64,000 nt of DNA from a virus: the IMG/VR virus record IMGVR_UViG_3300024348_000001, positions 62,001 through 126,000 of that record, one strand, 5' to 3'. A program made the translations under genes and the position numbers. This document shows positions 7,010 through 13,981 of the stretch, in pieces. The first letter of the stretch is position 1. Each line of letters opens with the position of its first letter. Under the pieces are notes generated by a model, which did not search any database, had not been told where the DNA came from, and was given only the letters and a program-made list of their open reading frames with translations.

Positions 7010-7549
7010 TCACTGAATGTTGTTTTCTGTTTCCCACAACTTAAGTGCTTTGTCGATACCATTTAACGTTTCCTCTGCGGTTTCAACTTCTTCCATACAA
7101 ATCGTGTTAATGACAGATTCTTTAGGTTGATTGGCAACCATTTTTCGTTGATTGTTTATGTGTTTATTCAATAGTTTGGTCAGTAACCGCGCAATAACTG
7201 GTGACACTTTAATTGATAACGTTGCAACTGTAGTTTGCATTTCTCGATTGTCATACGCTTCTGCTGATACGCGGCGCATGGCAGGCGGTTCAAATATCAG
7301 TTTGTTGTCATTGTCATATCCAAACCATGTACCCGGTATTTCCGGTGTACCGTCAGGTAAACGATGCAGTCGTTCTTCCGGTGGCCGTTGATCGAAGGAC
7401 CAGCGCAAATCACTTAAGTATGCTACAAAGTCAAAACAACTGTCATAGTCAGTTAGGCACAAAATGTGAGCATGGAAAATTTCTGATCGTTGTGTCGAAG
7501 TAAGTTCGGACCACGTAGCAAATTCCGGATTGTACTGCTTTGTTGACAT
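7010..7549 (-). CDS. Unknown protein (179 aa)
   Basis: The start at 7549 is chosen because the AAAAGG Shine-Dalgarno is eight bases away; an ATG two codons earlier is too close. The N-terminal half contains aromatic and acidic segments, and the C-terminal half is a long helix with KLLNKHINNQRK and acidic residues. No family is recognised. It overlaps nothing. Confidence 0.55.
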   Translation of the reverse strand: MSTKQYNPEFATWSELTSTQRSEIFHAHILCLTDYDSCFDFVAYLSDLRWSFDQRPPEERLHRLPDGTPEIPGTWFGYDNDNKLIFEPPAMRRVSAEAYDNREMQTTVATLSIKVSPVIARLLTKLLNKHINNQRKMVANQPKESVINTICMEEVETAEETLNGIDKALKLWETENNIQ

Positions 7550-7575
7550 CAGCATACCTTTTAAAACGATGGGGG

Positions 7576-7788
7576 TTAGGACGAATGCCGTTGGCGGCCA
7601 CTGTACATGGAGTACATGAATTCGTCCATTTGCATATCAAGTTTGAACATTTCGCCAGTTTTTAACTTAATGGCGCACGTGTGATCCGACACGTTATCTT
7701 CCACGTAAACAATTTCGTACGTATTCACCGTCAGTCGTCGTCCGTCGTGTAATCGAGCAACTACAAACGGATTAGGATCTAGGCTCAT
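7576..7788 (-). CDS. Unknown small protein (70 aa)
   Basis: The sequence is strand-rich, with a small beta-barrel-like pattern (ARLHDGRRLTVNTYEIVYV, then a KLKTGEMFKL turn), and ends in a Met/Tyr/Ser-rich tail. No family is recognised. It overlaps the C-terminus of the upstream gene by 17 bases. Confidence 0.5.
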   Translation of the reverse strand: MSLDPNPFVVARLHDGRRLTVNTYEIVYVEDNVSDHTCAIKLKTGEMFKLDMQMDEFMYSMYSGRQRHSS

Positions 7789-8080
7789 GGGTATCTACCG
7801 TAAAAGCCAAACGGATCTTTGCATCGTGACCTTGAAGTAAGACCACGTTGAATTGATGTTGCAAAACACATTCGTAAGTAAGGCGCACTGTTACAGAAGA
7901 CAAACTGAACAATAATTCGTAACCACTTTTACTTTGCAATTCATCTAGGGTCATTTTTTTGTCGTTGTATTCCGCTGACTTTAACGCAATTGCCGGGTTT
8001 TGACACAACGGACAACAAATAGAGTAGCTTGGGCCAGTTTGATTAACTGTCAGTTGCAGGTCGAGTTTTGTTCCTAGCAC
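7772..8080 (-). CDS. Unknown protein with CPLC motif (102 aa)
   Basis: The start is GTG, supported by AAGGA nine bases before it. A CCPLC pair sits near residue 22, and the rest is beta-rich. With only one clear Cys pair, zinc binding is uncertain. It overlaps the end of the alpha-CTD-like gene by 38 bases. Confidence 0.5.
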   Translation of the reverse strand: MLGTKLDLQLTVNQTGPSYSICCPLCQNPAIALKSAEYNDKKMTLDELQSKSGYELLFSLSSVTVRLTYECVLQHQFNVVLLQGHDAKIRLAFTVDTHEPRS

Positions 8081-8351
8081 GTTTTTTATTCCTTATCCAT
8101 GTCTCGGGTATAGTCAGGTCAGCAAGTTGCAACGCTTTGACTAATTCATCTACAATCCTGTCCCCGTTATCAGGAAGCATTTCTTTGATCTGATCACGGG
8201 TTAACGGAATGATTTGATACAGATACACAAACCCTGCTTCTTTTTCAATGTGGTTGATTGTGCGCACAGATAGCGGCAATTCAGCTATGGCTGAATATTG
8301 CGGCGTTTCTTGTTCAACCGGAGCGGGTTTAAAGTAACGGCGTTTGCGCAT
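8043..8351 (-). CDS. RNA polymerase alpha C-terminal-domain-like protein (102 aa)
   Basis: A basic N-terminal tail of about 20 residues precedes a segment that matches the RpoA C-terminal domain pattern. It reads ELPLSVRTINHIEKEA, then LYQIIPLTRDQIKEMLPDNG, then a VDELVKAL helix. In RpoA the equivalents are 'eLelsvRs.NcLk.e', 'i.dLv..te.eLl...N.G' and 'l.EIke.L', a helix-hairpin-helix fold that binds UP-element DNA and activators. The alpha N-terminal assembly domain is absent. I infer a phage transcription regulator or alpha-CTD mimic. The start at 8351 is preferred over 8375. Confidence 0.65.
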   Translation of the reverse strand: MRKRRYFKPAPVEQETPQYSAIAELPLSVRTINHIEKEAGFVYLYQIIPLTRDQIKEMLPDNGDRIVDELVKALQLADLTIPETWIRNKKRARNKTRPATDS

Positions 8352-8418
8352 AATTGTTCTCACATCACTAAGCACCGACAGTACTTACAGTAACGTGAAA
8401 TTAAGCACGATTCTAGCT

Positions 8419-8973
8419 TTACCCTTCAGTAACGTCATAGCGTCCGGCTTGGAATTCTTTCCAGATGCTACTGGGGCGCGGTCCTGTTTGATTGTTATAT
8501 TTACCTTCGTACTTCAATGTGGTGGTTCCTTCTACTGTATGAAAAGCTACTTGGCAGATTTCCACGTTGGCATAAATGCGTACAGGATGCACAACCGTGA
8601 TTTCCAAGGTCCATGTGCCGTTAAATCCTATGTCACCGAATCCTGCGGTGATGTGCACAGAAATACCCATACGCCCAATTGAACTGCGTCCTTCAATAAA
8701 TGGGGCATACACGTTTGTATGCGTTACTTCATTGGTGTGGCCTAAGTACAGAACGTTAGGTTCCAGCACATAGCCTTCTGGTGGAATTTCAATTGGGATT
8801 GTTGTCGGTTCAGTACGCAAATCCAGTAAATGCGTCGTATCGTACTTTAACAGTGTTTTGCCGAGTGTCAGGTTTACACTGTTCGGGTTTAACTGGCGGA
8901 GTCGAAACGGGCGGATGACTATTTCCCCCGATTGCATCGCTGTTCGTATTGCGTTGGCCGTTAAAACCGCCAT
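8419..8973 (-). CDS. dcd: dCTP deaminase / dUTPase-family enzyme (184 aa)
   Basis: The enzyme belongs to the trimeric dUTPase fold. Visible motifs are the N-terminal LNPNSVNLTLG, the active-site loop GRSSIGRMG near residues 95-103, and TLEI with the catalytic-type Glu at about residue 124 (equivalent to the dCTP deaminase glutamate). Its 184-residue length is normal for Dcd (about 170-200). It supplies dUMP precursors or removes dUTP during phage DNA synthesis. An AAGGA Shine-Dalgarno precedes the start. A bifunctional dCTP deaminase/dUTPase cannot be excluded. Confidence 0.85.
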   Translation of the reverse strand: MAVLTANAIRTAMQSGEIVIRPFRLRQLNPNSVNLTLGKTLLKYDTTHLLDLRTEPTTIPIEIPPEGYVLEPNVLYLGHTNEVTHTNVYAPFIEGRSSIGRMGISVHITAGFGDIGFNGTWTLEITVVHPVRIYANVEICQVAFHTVEGTTTLKYEGKYNNQTGPRPSSIWKEFQAGRYDVTEG

Positions 8974-9166
8974 GAACTGATCCTTGGTTTACAATTTCGT
9001 AAAATCCTGCACTAAATACTTTTATATACGGCATGTCTGTCGCTACAAGTTCTTTTTGCGGCAACGTATAAAAAGCATCACAGTTAGCTTCTTGCAAGAC
9101 GTAACACGGTTCTTTAAGCAATTGCGCGCGCATATAAGCTTCTTTTAAAGCATCTTGCAACAACAT
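8810..9166 (-). CDS. Unknown protein overlapping dcd (118 aa)
   Basis: The first 65 residues (MLLQDALKEAYMRAQLL and onward) look like a real domain. The last 54 codons lie inside the dcd coding region in another frame and are Pro/Ser/Asn-rich, which is atypical. The stop may have been lost, or the overlap may be genuine. No family is recognised. Confidence 0.45.
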   Translation of the reverse strand: MLLQDALKEAYMRAQLLKEPCYVLQEANCDAFYTLPQKELVATDMPYIKVFSAGFYEIVNQGSVHGGFNGQRNTNSDAIGGNSHPPVSTPPVKPEQCKPDTRQNTVKVRYDAFTGFAY

Positions 9167-9179
9167 AAAATTACTCGTG

Positions 9180-9521
9180 TTATTCCTGTGTTTGACTAAG
9201 GACGCGTTTGGCTTCAACCAGCAACACTTGCATTTTTTCTTGGGCAGAACTAACCATAGTGTCGATGTGCTGGATCATGCCCTCTAACATGCGTGTGGTT
9301 TGTCCGATACCGCCAAACAGCTCGCTTGGCGATTTTTCATTCTGAGACCGGGTTTGCCAAATACCTGATATGGTATCGGTAAGATTTAACTCATTGTGGT
9401 AATCAAATATGACGACGATTCCCCGTAAGTCTGCGTGTCGAAGCAACGCTTTTAACGCAACCTCTTGAAATTCCATGGCAACGTCGTGGTCAAAACGGGA
9501 GGGGTTCGTCGTTTCGGTCAT
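9180..9521 (-). CDS. Unknown helical protein (113 aa)
   Basis: A Phe/Asp-rich N-terminal region is followed by a C-terminal coiled-coil-like helix (SSAQEKMQVLLVEAKRVLSQTQE). No family is recognised. It overlaps the end of the membrane protein gene upstream by 32 bases. Confidence 0.5.
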   Translation of the reverse strand: MTETTNPSRFDHDVAMEFQEVALKALLRHADLRGIVVIFDYHNELNLTDTISGIWQTRSQNEKSPSELFGGIGQTTRMLEGMIQHIDTMVSSAQEKMQVLLVEAKRVLSQTQE

Positions 9522-9843
9522 TTGATTTATTCCATGTTAGTCGCGGCGTACGACAACGGTGGTGAAACACGTCGTTGCCGATGTTTGCAAATCGTGAAAC
9601 ACTGAAAGCAAACGCCGGAAACAACCAAAGGTTATTCTGTGTCAGTTCGCTTGCCAATACCAATCCCGCAAAACAGAAACCAATCCAAACTGAGAAACAC
9701 CAAGGACAAAGCAACAAATTACTGAAGTAATTGTTGTACAGTTCCAGCCGTGCGCGCTGCTCTGCAAACAAAGAACTGTGATGCCATATCTCAATGACTT
9801 GCCACGTGGCGAAAGCCGCAAGCAATAAACTAAACCAATTCAT
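9490..9843 (-). CDS. DUF1360-like membrane protein with CPWC motif (117 aa)
   Basis: The N-terminal hydrophobic segment ATWQVIEIWHHSSLFAEQRARLE, then LLLCPWCFSVWIGFCFAGLVLA and a third hydrophobic stretch, fit the DUF1360 pattern (R-rich loop followed by LLxCPxCxSVW). This is a small bacterial inner-membrane family. Two or three membrane passes are likely. The start overlaps the stop of the small membrane protein upstream (ATGA), implying co-expression. Role in the phage is unknown. Confidence 0.65.
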   Translation of the reverse strand: MNWFSLLLAAFATWQVIEIWHHSSLFAEQRARLELYNNYFSNLLLCPWCFSVWIGFCFAGLVLASELTQNNLWLFPAFAFSVSRFANIGNDVFHHRCRTPRLTWNKSNDRNDEPLPF

Positions 9844-9989
9844 AGTGTTTCTCCGTTGTTAGATTTTTCACGCAAATTCAACAGTAAATACAGTAGAAAG
9901 GATGCTGCAATCATTGGGATGTAACTGCCAGTCAATACTGACAGTATCGTGCCTGCTCCTAAGGAACAGACTACAAACTTAAAGAACAT
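9840..9989 (-). CDS. Small membrane protein (49 aa)
   Basis: This frame runs from ATG at 9989 to a TGA that overlaps the start of the DUF1360-like gene (ATGA). Two hydrophobic stretches (KFVVCSLGAGTILSVLTG and MIAASFLLYLLLNL) are separated by a short Ser/Tyr/Pro turn and end with a charged tail. This is a two-pass hairpin. The size and pairing with another membrane protein would fit a holin-like or membrane accessory protein, which is an inference. Confidence 0.6.
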   Translation of the reverse strand: MFFKFVVCSLGAGTILSVLTGSYIPMIAASFLLYLLLNLREKSNNGETL

Positions 9990-10007
9990 GTGTTTGCCTG
10001 TGGAAGC

Positions 10008-10069
10008 GTTGCCGGTGGAATTCTTTTAAGCGCACTACCCGCATTTACGTGCGGAACTCCACCGGCAAC
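10008..10069. terminator. Nested inverted repeat (cruciform-like hairpin)
   Basis: GTTGCCGGTGGA (10008-10019) pairs perfectly with TCCACCGGCAAC (10058-10069). The loop contains a second hairpin, CCGCA (10039-10043) with TGCGG (10050-10054). It lies between the minus-strand genes at 10075 and 9989. A terminator or a protected or processing structure is likely. Confidence 0.6.
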
Positions 10070-10074
10070 AAAGT

Positions 10075-10290
10075 TTATTGTACCGGTTCATTGCTCCATG
10101 GTCTCATCGTTCCGCGATCTGGTTGCGGTTTACCTTCTGCTTCAAGGAAGGAACTGATCGGGCGTTTATCGACTGGAAGGAAGTTAACAAGTAAGTCGGC
10201 AGGGTAGACGCGTGGTCGGGGACGGAGACTTTCGTTGGGATTGATTCCGGAACGGCGGAGGAACGTGACGGGGGAGCGCGATTTAGCCAT
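10075..10290 (-). CDS. Unknown basic small protein (71 aa)
   Basis: The N-terminus is basic (MAKSRSPVTFLRRSG) and the rest is Pro/Arg rich with little predicted structure. TAAGGA lies nine bases upstream of the start. Nearly all of it overlaps the C-terminal half of the next upstream frame in another phase. This protein looks at least as plausible as the tail of its neighbour. Confidence 0.5.
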   Translation of the reverse strand: MAKSRSPVTFLRRSGINPNESLRPRPRVYPADLLVNFLPVDKRPISSFLEAEGKPQPDRGTMRPWSNEPVQ

Positions 10291-10439
10291 GGCATGTGTT
10301 CCTTAAGGCTGGTACTACTGTAGATGCTTAACAATGTTTGCACTGTACCGAGGACAAGGGCAAAGATAGACTCAAAGATCAATTTTAACAAACTGTGCAA
10401 ATTGTCAAGAAACGCGTCTTCGGCACTTTTGCGCGGCAT
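10104..10439 (-). CDS. Small protein with hydrophobic helix (111 aa as read)
   Basis: The start has an AGGAG Shine-Dalgarno seven bases upstream. The first 50 residues are native-looking, with a hydrophobic segment (LLKLIFESIFALVLGTVQTL). The last 60 residues (Pro/Ser/Val rich) lie in the frame opposed to the 71-aa protein and look less natural. Its start is only 14 bases from the divergent terminase start. Confidence 0.5.
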   Translation of the reverse strand: MPRKSAEDAFLDNLHSLLKLIFESIFALVLGTVQTLLSIYSSTSLKEHMPWLNRAPPSRSSAVPESIPTKVSVPDHASTLPTYLLTSFQSINARSVPSLKQKVNRNQIAER

Positions 10440-10453
10440 AAGGTACTCCTATC

Positions 10454-12325
10454 GTGACTGAAGCCGTTGATTTAACGCCAAAAATTCTAGAACCTGAACT
10501 TGTTGGCTATACCAGTGACAACGTCAAAAAAATCTTGAAATTGCAAAAGGCATTGCGAGAAAGCGGAACGCCGACGCTTAAGCCTTTATTACCGTTGCTA
10601 TTTTCACTTAAAGGAAAGCCGTATTCGTTGGATAATTATTTTCCGTTTGAGCCGTTTTTTCGTACGAGGATTCCGCGCGCAACGTTACTAAAAACCGGAC
10701 GACAGGTTAGTAAATCCACGTCACTAGCTGCACAAGGAATTAGCACGGCGATTTCAATGCCGTATTTTTCAACGTTGTATGTGACACCGTTGTATGAAAT
10801 GATTCGACGGTTTTCACATAACTATGTTCGGGAATTTATTGAATCGTCACCAAGTAAAGAACTTTTGGTTAGCGAAGACTTGGCGCAAAACGTATTGCAG
10901 CGTCAATTTAATAACGGTTCTAACATGTATTTTTCGTATGCATTTTTAGATGCGGAACGTACTCGAGGTATTCCCGCAGATAAAAATGCTATAGATGAAG
11001 TACAAGATATACAGTATGATTTTTTACAAATCATTCATGAAACACTTTCTGGCAGTCCATATGCTGTGAAAGCTTACTCTGGCACACCAAAGACACTAGA
11101 TAACACAATGGAGAAATTGTGGCAAGACAGTAGTCAGGCTGAGTGGATTATTAAATGTCATCATAGCGGTTGTAACTATTGGAATGTACCTTCGCTATCT
11201 CATGATTTATTAAAGATGTTAGGACCATGGCACGAAGAAATTAGTGAAAAGATTCCCGGAGTTGTTTGTGCCAAATGCCGTAAGCACTTAAACCCTCGGT
11301 CAGGTCGGTGGGTACATGCGTATCCAGAAAGACGTTGGTCGTTTTCTGGCTATCACATTCCACAGATTATTTTGCCTATGCATTACGCCAACCCTGAAAA
11401 ATGGGACATTTTGATTGGCAAATCACAAGGCCGGGCAAATACGACATTTACTACGTTCTTGAATGAAGTGTGCGGAGAAAGTTACGACGAAGGTTCTAAA
11501 CTGTTGTCGGAAACAGATCTTAAAGCTGCTGCTGTATTACCGTGGCCGAACGACTGGCGGAAAGCTGCGGATCAGATCGGTGGATACGTTCGACGCGTAT
11601 TAGCTGTTGATTGGGGTGGCGGTGGCGGCACGCTTAAGGCAACTGGTGACAGCGGTAAAAGCCGCACCAGTTTCACGTCGTTAGCTGTATTGGGTTATCG
11701 TGCTGATGGCATAATTGATGTTCTGTGGGGCATGCGTTCACTTAAAACCCACGATTATTATTACGAATCACAGTTGGTTGTAGAAACTCTTAATCGGTTT
11801 CGCTGTTCTCATCTTGTGCATGATTATGGCGGCGCTGGAGCCATCCGTGAAACGTTTGTGCATCAAGCTGGTTGGCCTGCTGAGAATATTGTGCCGATTG
11901 CTTATCACACAACAGCCAAGCACAACATTATGACGTTTCATCCCGCCACTGAGTCACATCCACGCCACTGGTATTCCGTAGACAAATCACGTGCGTTGGT
12001 GTTGACGTCGCAATGTATCAAGTTTGGATTAATTCGATTTTTCCAATACGATTTTAAATCAGCAGACGATGCTGGTTTAATTCGAGATTTCTTGGCGTTG
12101 CTAGAAGAAAAAATTGATGGTCGCGGAACAACAGATCGATACGTGATTGTGCGGCATCCTAATTTACCTGACGATTTTGCACAAGCCGTTAACATCGGTT
12201 CTTGCGCGTTGTGGCACATTGCAAAACGCTGGCCAGATTTGTCCGTTACTATGAAATTTCAAATCCCTATGGATCTGGAAGAATTAGCCAAACCCCGTCG
12301 CGTCGTCGATTGGGAGGAGATCTGA
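10454..12325 (+). CDS. terL: Terminase large subunit (623 aa)
   Basis: The ATP-driven motor that packages DNA into the prohead. The Walker A-like motif TGRQVSKST is at about residues 81-89 and the Walker B acidic pair (IDEVQD) at about 181-182. The YSGTP coupling motif follows near 210. A four-Cys zinc insertion (C235, C240, C272, C275) comes next, then a nuclease domain with Asp at about 386 (LAVDWGG) and 457 (HDYGG) and a C-terminal DD pair. The length is typical. The start is GTG with AAGG upstream. It is transcribed opposite to its neighbours and its end overlaps the convergent primase-like gene by 42 bases. Confidence 0.9.
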   Translation: MTEAVDLTPKILEPELVGYTSDNVKKILKLQKALRESGTPTLKPLLPLLFSLKGKPYSLDNYFPFEPFFRTRIPRATLLKTGRQVSKSTSLAAQGISTAISMPYFSTLYVTPLYEMIRRFSHNYVREFIESSPSKELLVSEDLAQNVLQRQFNNGSNMYFSYAFLDAERTRGIPADKNAIDEVQDIQYDFLQIIHETLSGSPYAVKAYSGTPKTLDNTMEKLWQDSSQAEWIIKCHHSGCNYWNVPSLSHDLLKMLGPWHEEISEKIPGVVCAKCRKHLNPRSGRWVHAYPERRWSFSGYHIPQIILPMHYANPEKWDILIGKSQGRANTTFTTFLNEVCGESYDEGSKLLSETDLKAAAVLPWPNDWRKAADQIGGYVRRVLAVDWGGGGGTLKATGDSGKSRTSFTSLAVLGYRADGIIDVLWGMRSLKTHDYYYESQLVVETLNRFRCSHLVHDYGGAGAIRETFVHQAGWPAENIVPIAYHTTAKHNIMTFHPATESHPRHWYSVDKSRALVLTSQCIKFGLIRFFQYDFKSADDAGLIRDFLALLEEKIDGRGTTDRYVIVRHPNLPDDFAQAVNIGSCALWHIAKRWPDLSVTMKFQIPMDLEELAKPRRVVDWEEI

Positions 12326-13978
12326 TTCAACGTCGTCTTCAACGTCACCCGGGTATTGATAAATTTTAGGTTCTTGGAAAAGTCGTGATATGCGGCGAAG
12401 CGACATGTCCCCCGAATTAATCTTGGGTAAGCCAAGTCCGGCATCAATACATGTTGTAATAATTTTTTGCTGAAATTGGTTTTCGTCGGCTAGTTCTGTT
12501 TTAGAGAAAGTGACTGGCAACGCTTCGCCTTTAAACCACAACACACTTTCCGCCACGTGATCAATTCCACGCTGACAGATTGATTTAAGTCTGACAGAAA
12601 AATTAGTCATTTGCAGAAAATCTGTAGGCGCAAGTCTTATAAACCAACCGTCTTTGTTTTCAACAACAAGCCATGCTTTATTTTTGTCAAACAATCGCAC
12701 GCACTTTACGCCATCAATAACAGTGTGCTCTTGTGCCCAGTCTTTGTACTCGTTTGCAATTTCATCAACATCTATATTGGCTAGTAATAAAGCGTTGAAG
12801 AATTCTTTGACTTTGTTTGAGGGTGCAGCCGTTAACCATTTTCGCAACGCATCACGCCAAGGCAAAGCACGTCGAATAATGTAACGCATCAGATCTTCGG
12901 GTTTTTTGGTTTTAATCATTTCAGCAAACGCAGCATCAGTCATGTCCAACAACGCTAGCATGCCACCACTGGAGTAAGCGGCTTGTATGACAGACGGTGT
13001 TGGCGCGCAGCCGACAATGACAATATTTTTTTGTTTAACCGCTGACCACGACACCGTTTGCGTATTTTGATGCGGTTCAAAAAACCACGATACGATAGGC
13101 AAAGGCGTGGTAGACATTAGCGCGTGTCGAGATTGAATACGCAGCGCAATCAACGGATCTTCTAGCGCTATCGCATAATCTCCGCATGTAGTTTGTCCAA
13201 GGATGCTAGCGGACAATCCCCACAAGCCTGCATCGTTTGGTCTGGCTTTGCTATTGAACGTGTTGTCACTGGTACGGCATCGCGTGTAAAGCCTTTGCAA
13301 TTTACCGTGCCTATTTCCAACGCACAGCATGCCTTGAATAAGTCCGGGTGCTAGTTCGTATGGCAGCACCAAAACGTCTCCCCATCCACCCGGAAAACGC
13401 ACAGGCAACGTAATGATGCGATCGTATAAATGCTTTTTGCGAGATGTACCTACGTAATGTTTGTAAGGGCTACCTAATGCCTTTTCTAATTCCTTGTTAT
13501 GGTTTGCAGCAATGTATCGTTCTAATTTAGGAACGAACGATTCCCATTTACGTTGCGACAAATTAAATGTGTTTAGTATCGCGTTAACAGCCATGGGTGG
13601 TTTGCGAAAGTAAGATTCACAAGCTGCCCACGCGTCCGTCGCTTTGTGTCGAGCTGCAATAAATTGTTCTTGGTAGCGCCGAATTGATTCTATCGGTAGA
13701 CTTATCATAGAGGGGACGGCGCGTTTACCAAGTTCGACGAATGTGGCGTCAATAGTCATATTCCAACATGCGGCAAGTAATTCAACAAAGTCGCCATTAT
13801 GTTTACAAGCTTTACAATGCTGCCAACCCACGTTATTTGTGGTATCCTGATAGGCAACCATGCTTTTGACTGCATGACAGAGCGGACAATCAACTGTGAC
13901 CGGCAAAGCGTCAGCTTTGTCAAGATTTAGGAAACCGGCAACAACGTTCCAGTTGAGTTCGATATTAGGAGGGAGCAC
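12284..13978 (-). CDS. DnaG-like zinc-binding primase, degenerate TOPRIM (564 aa)
   Basis: The N-terminal zinc ribbon CPLC...HCKACKHNGDFVELL is the DnaG primase type. A TOPRIM-like region follows: a conserved Glu-type block ALEDPLIALRIQ near the middle, then a hydrophobic strand IVIVGCAPTP where the family usually has DxD. That acidic pair is absent, so catalytic competence is doubtful. No helicase P-loop is seen. The start GTG at 13978 has GAGG eight bases upstream, which is better than a GTG at 14002. Confidence 0.65.
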   Translation of the reverse strand: MLPPNIELNWNVVAGFLNLDKADALPVTVDCPLCHAVKSMVAYQDTTNNVGWQHCKACKHNGDFVELLAACWNMTIDATFVELGKRAVPSMISLPIESIRRYQEQFIAARHKATDAWAACESYFRKPPMAVNAILNTFNLSQRKWESFVPKLERYIAANHNKELEKALGSPYKHYVGTSRKKHLYDRIITLPVRFPGGWGDVLVLPYELAPGLIQGMLCVGNRHGKLQRLYTRCRTSDNTFNSKARPNDAGLWGLSASILGQTTCGDYAIALEDPLIALRIQSRHALMSTTPLPIVSWFFEPHQNTQTVSWSAVKQKNIVIVGCAPTPSVIQAAYSSGGMLALLDMTDAAFAEMIKTKKPEDLMRYIIRRALPWRDALRKWLTAAPSNKVKEFFNALLLANIDVDEIANEYKDWAQEHTVIDGVKCVRLFDKNKAWLVVENKDGWFIRLAPTDFLQMTNFSVRLKSICQRGIDHVAESVLWFKGEALPVTFSKTELADENQFQQKIITTCIDAGLGLPKINSGDMSLRRISRLFQEPKIYQYPGDVEDDVESDLLPIDDATGFG

Positions 13979-13981
13979 GCT

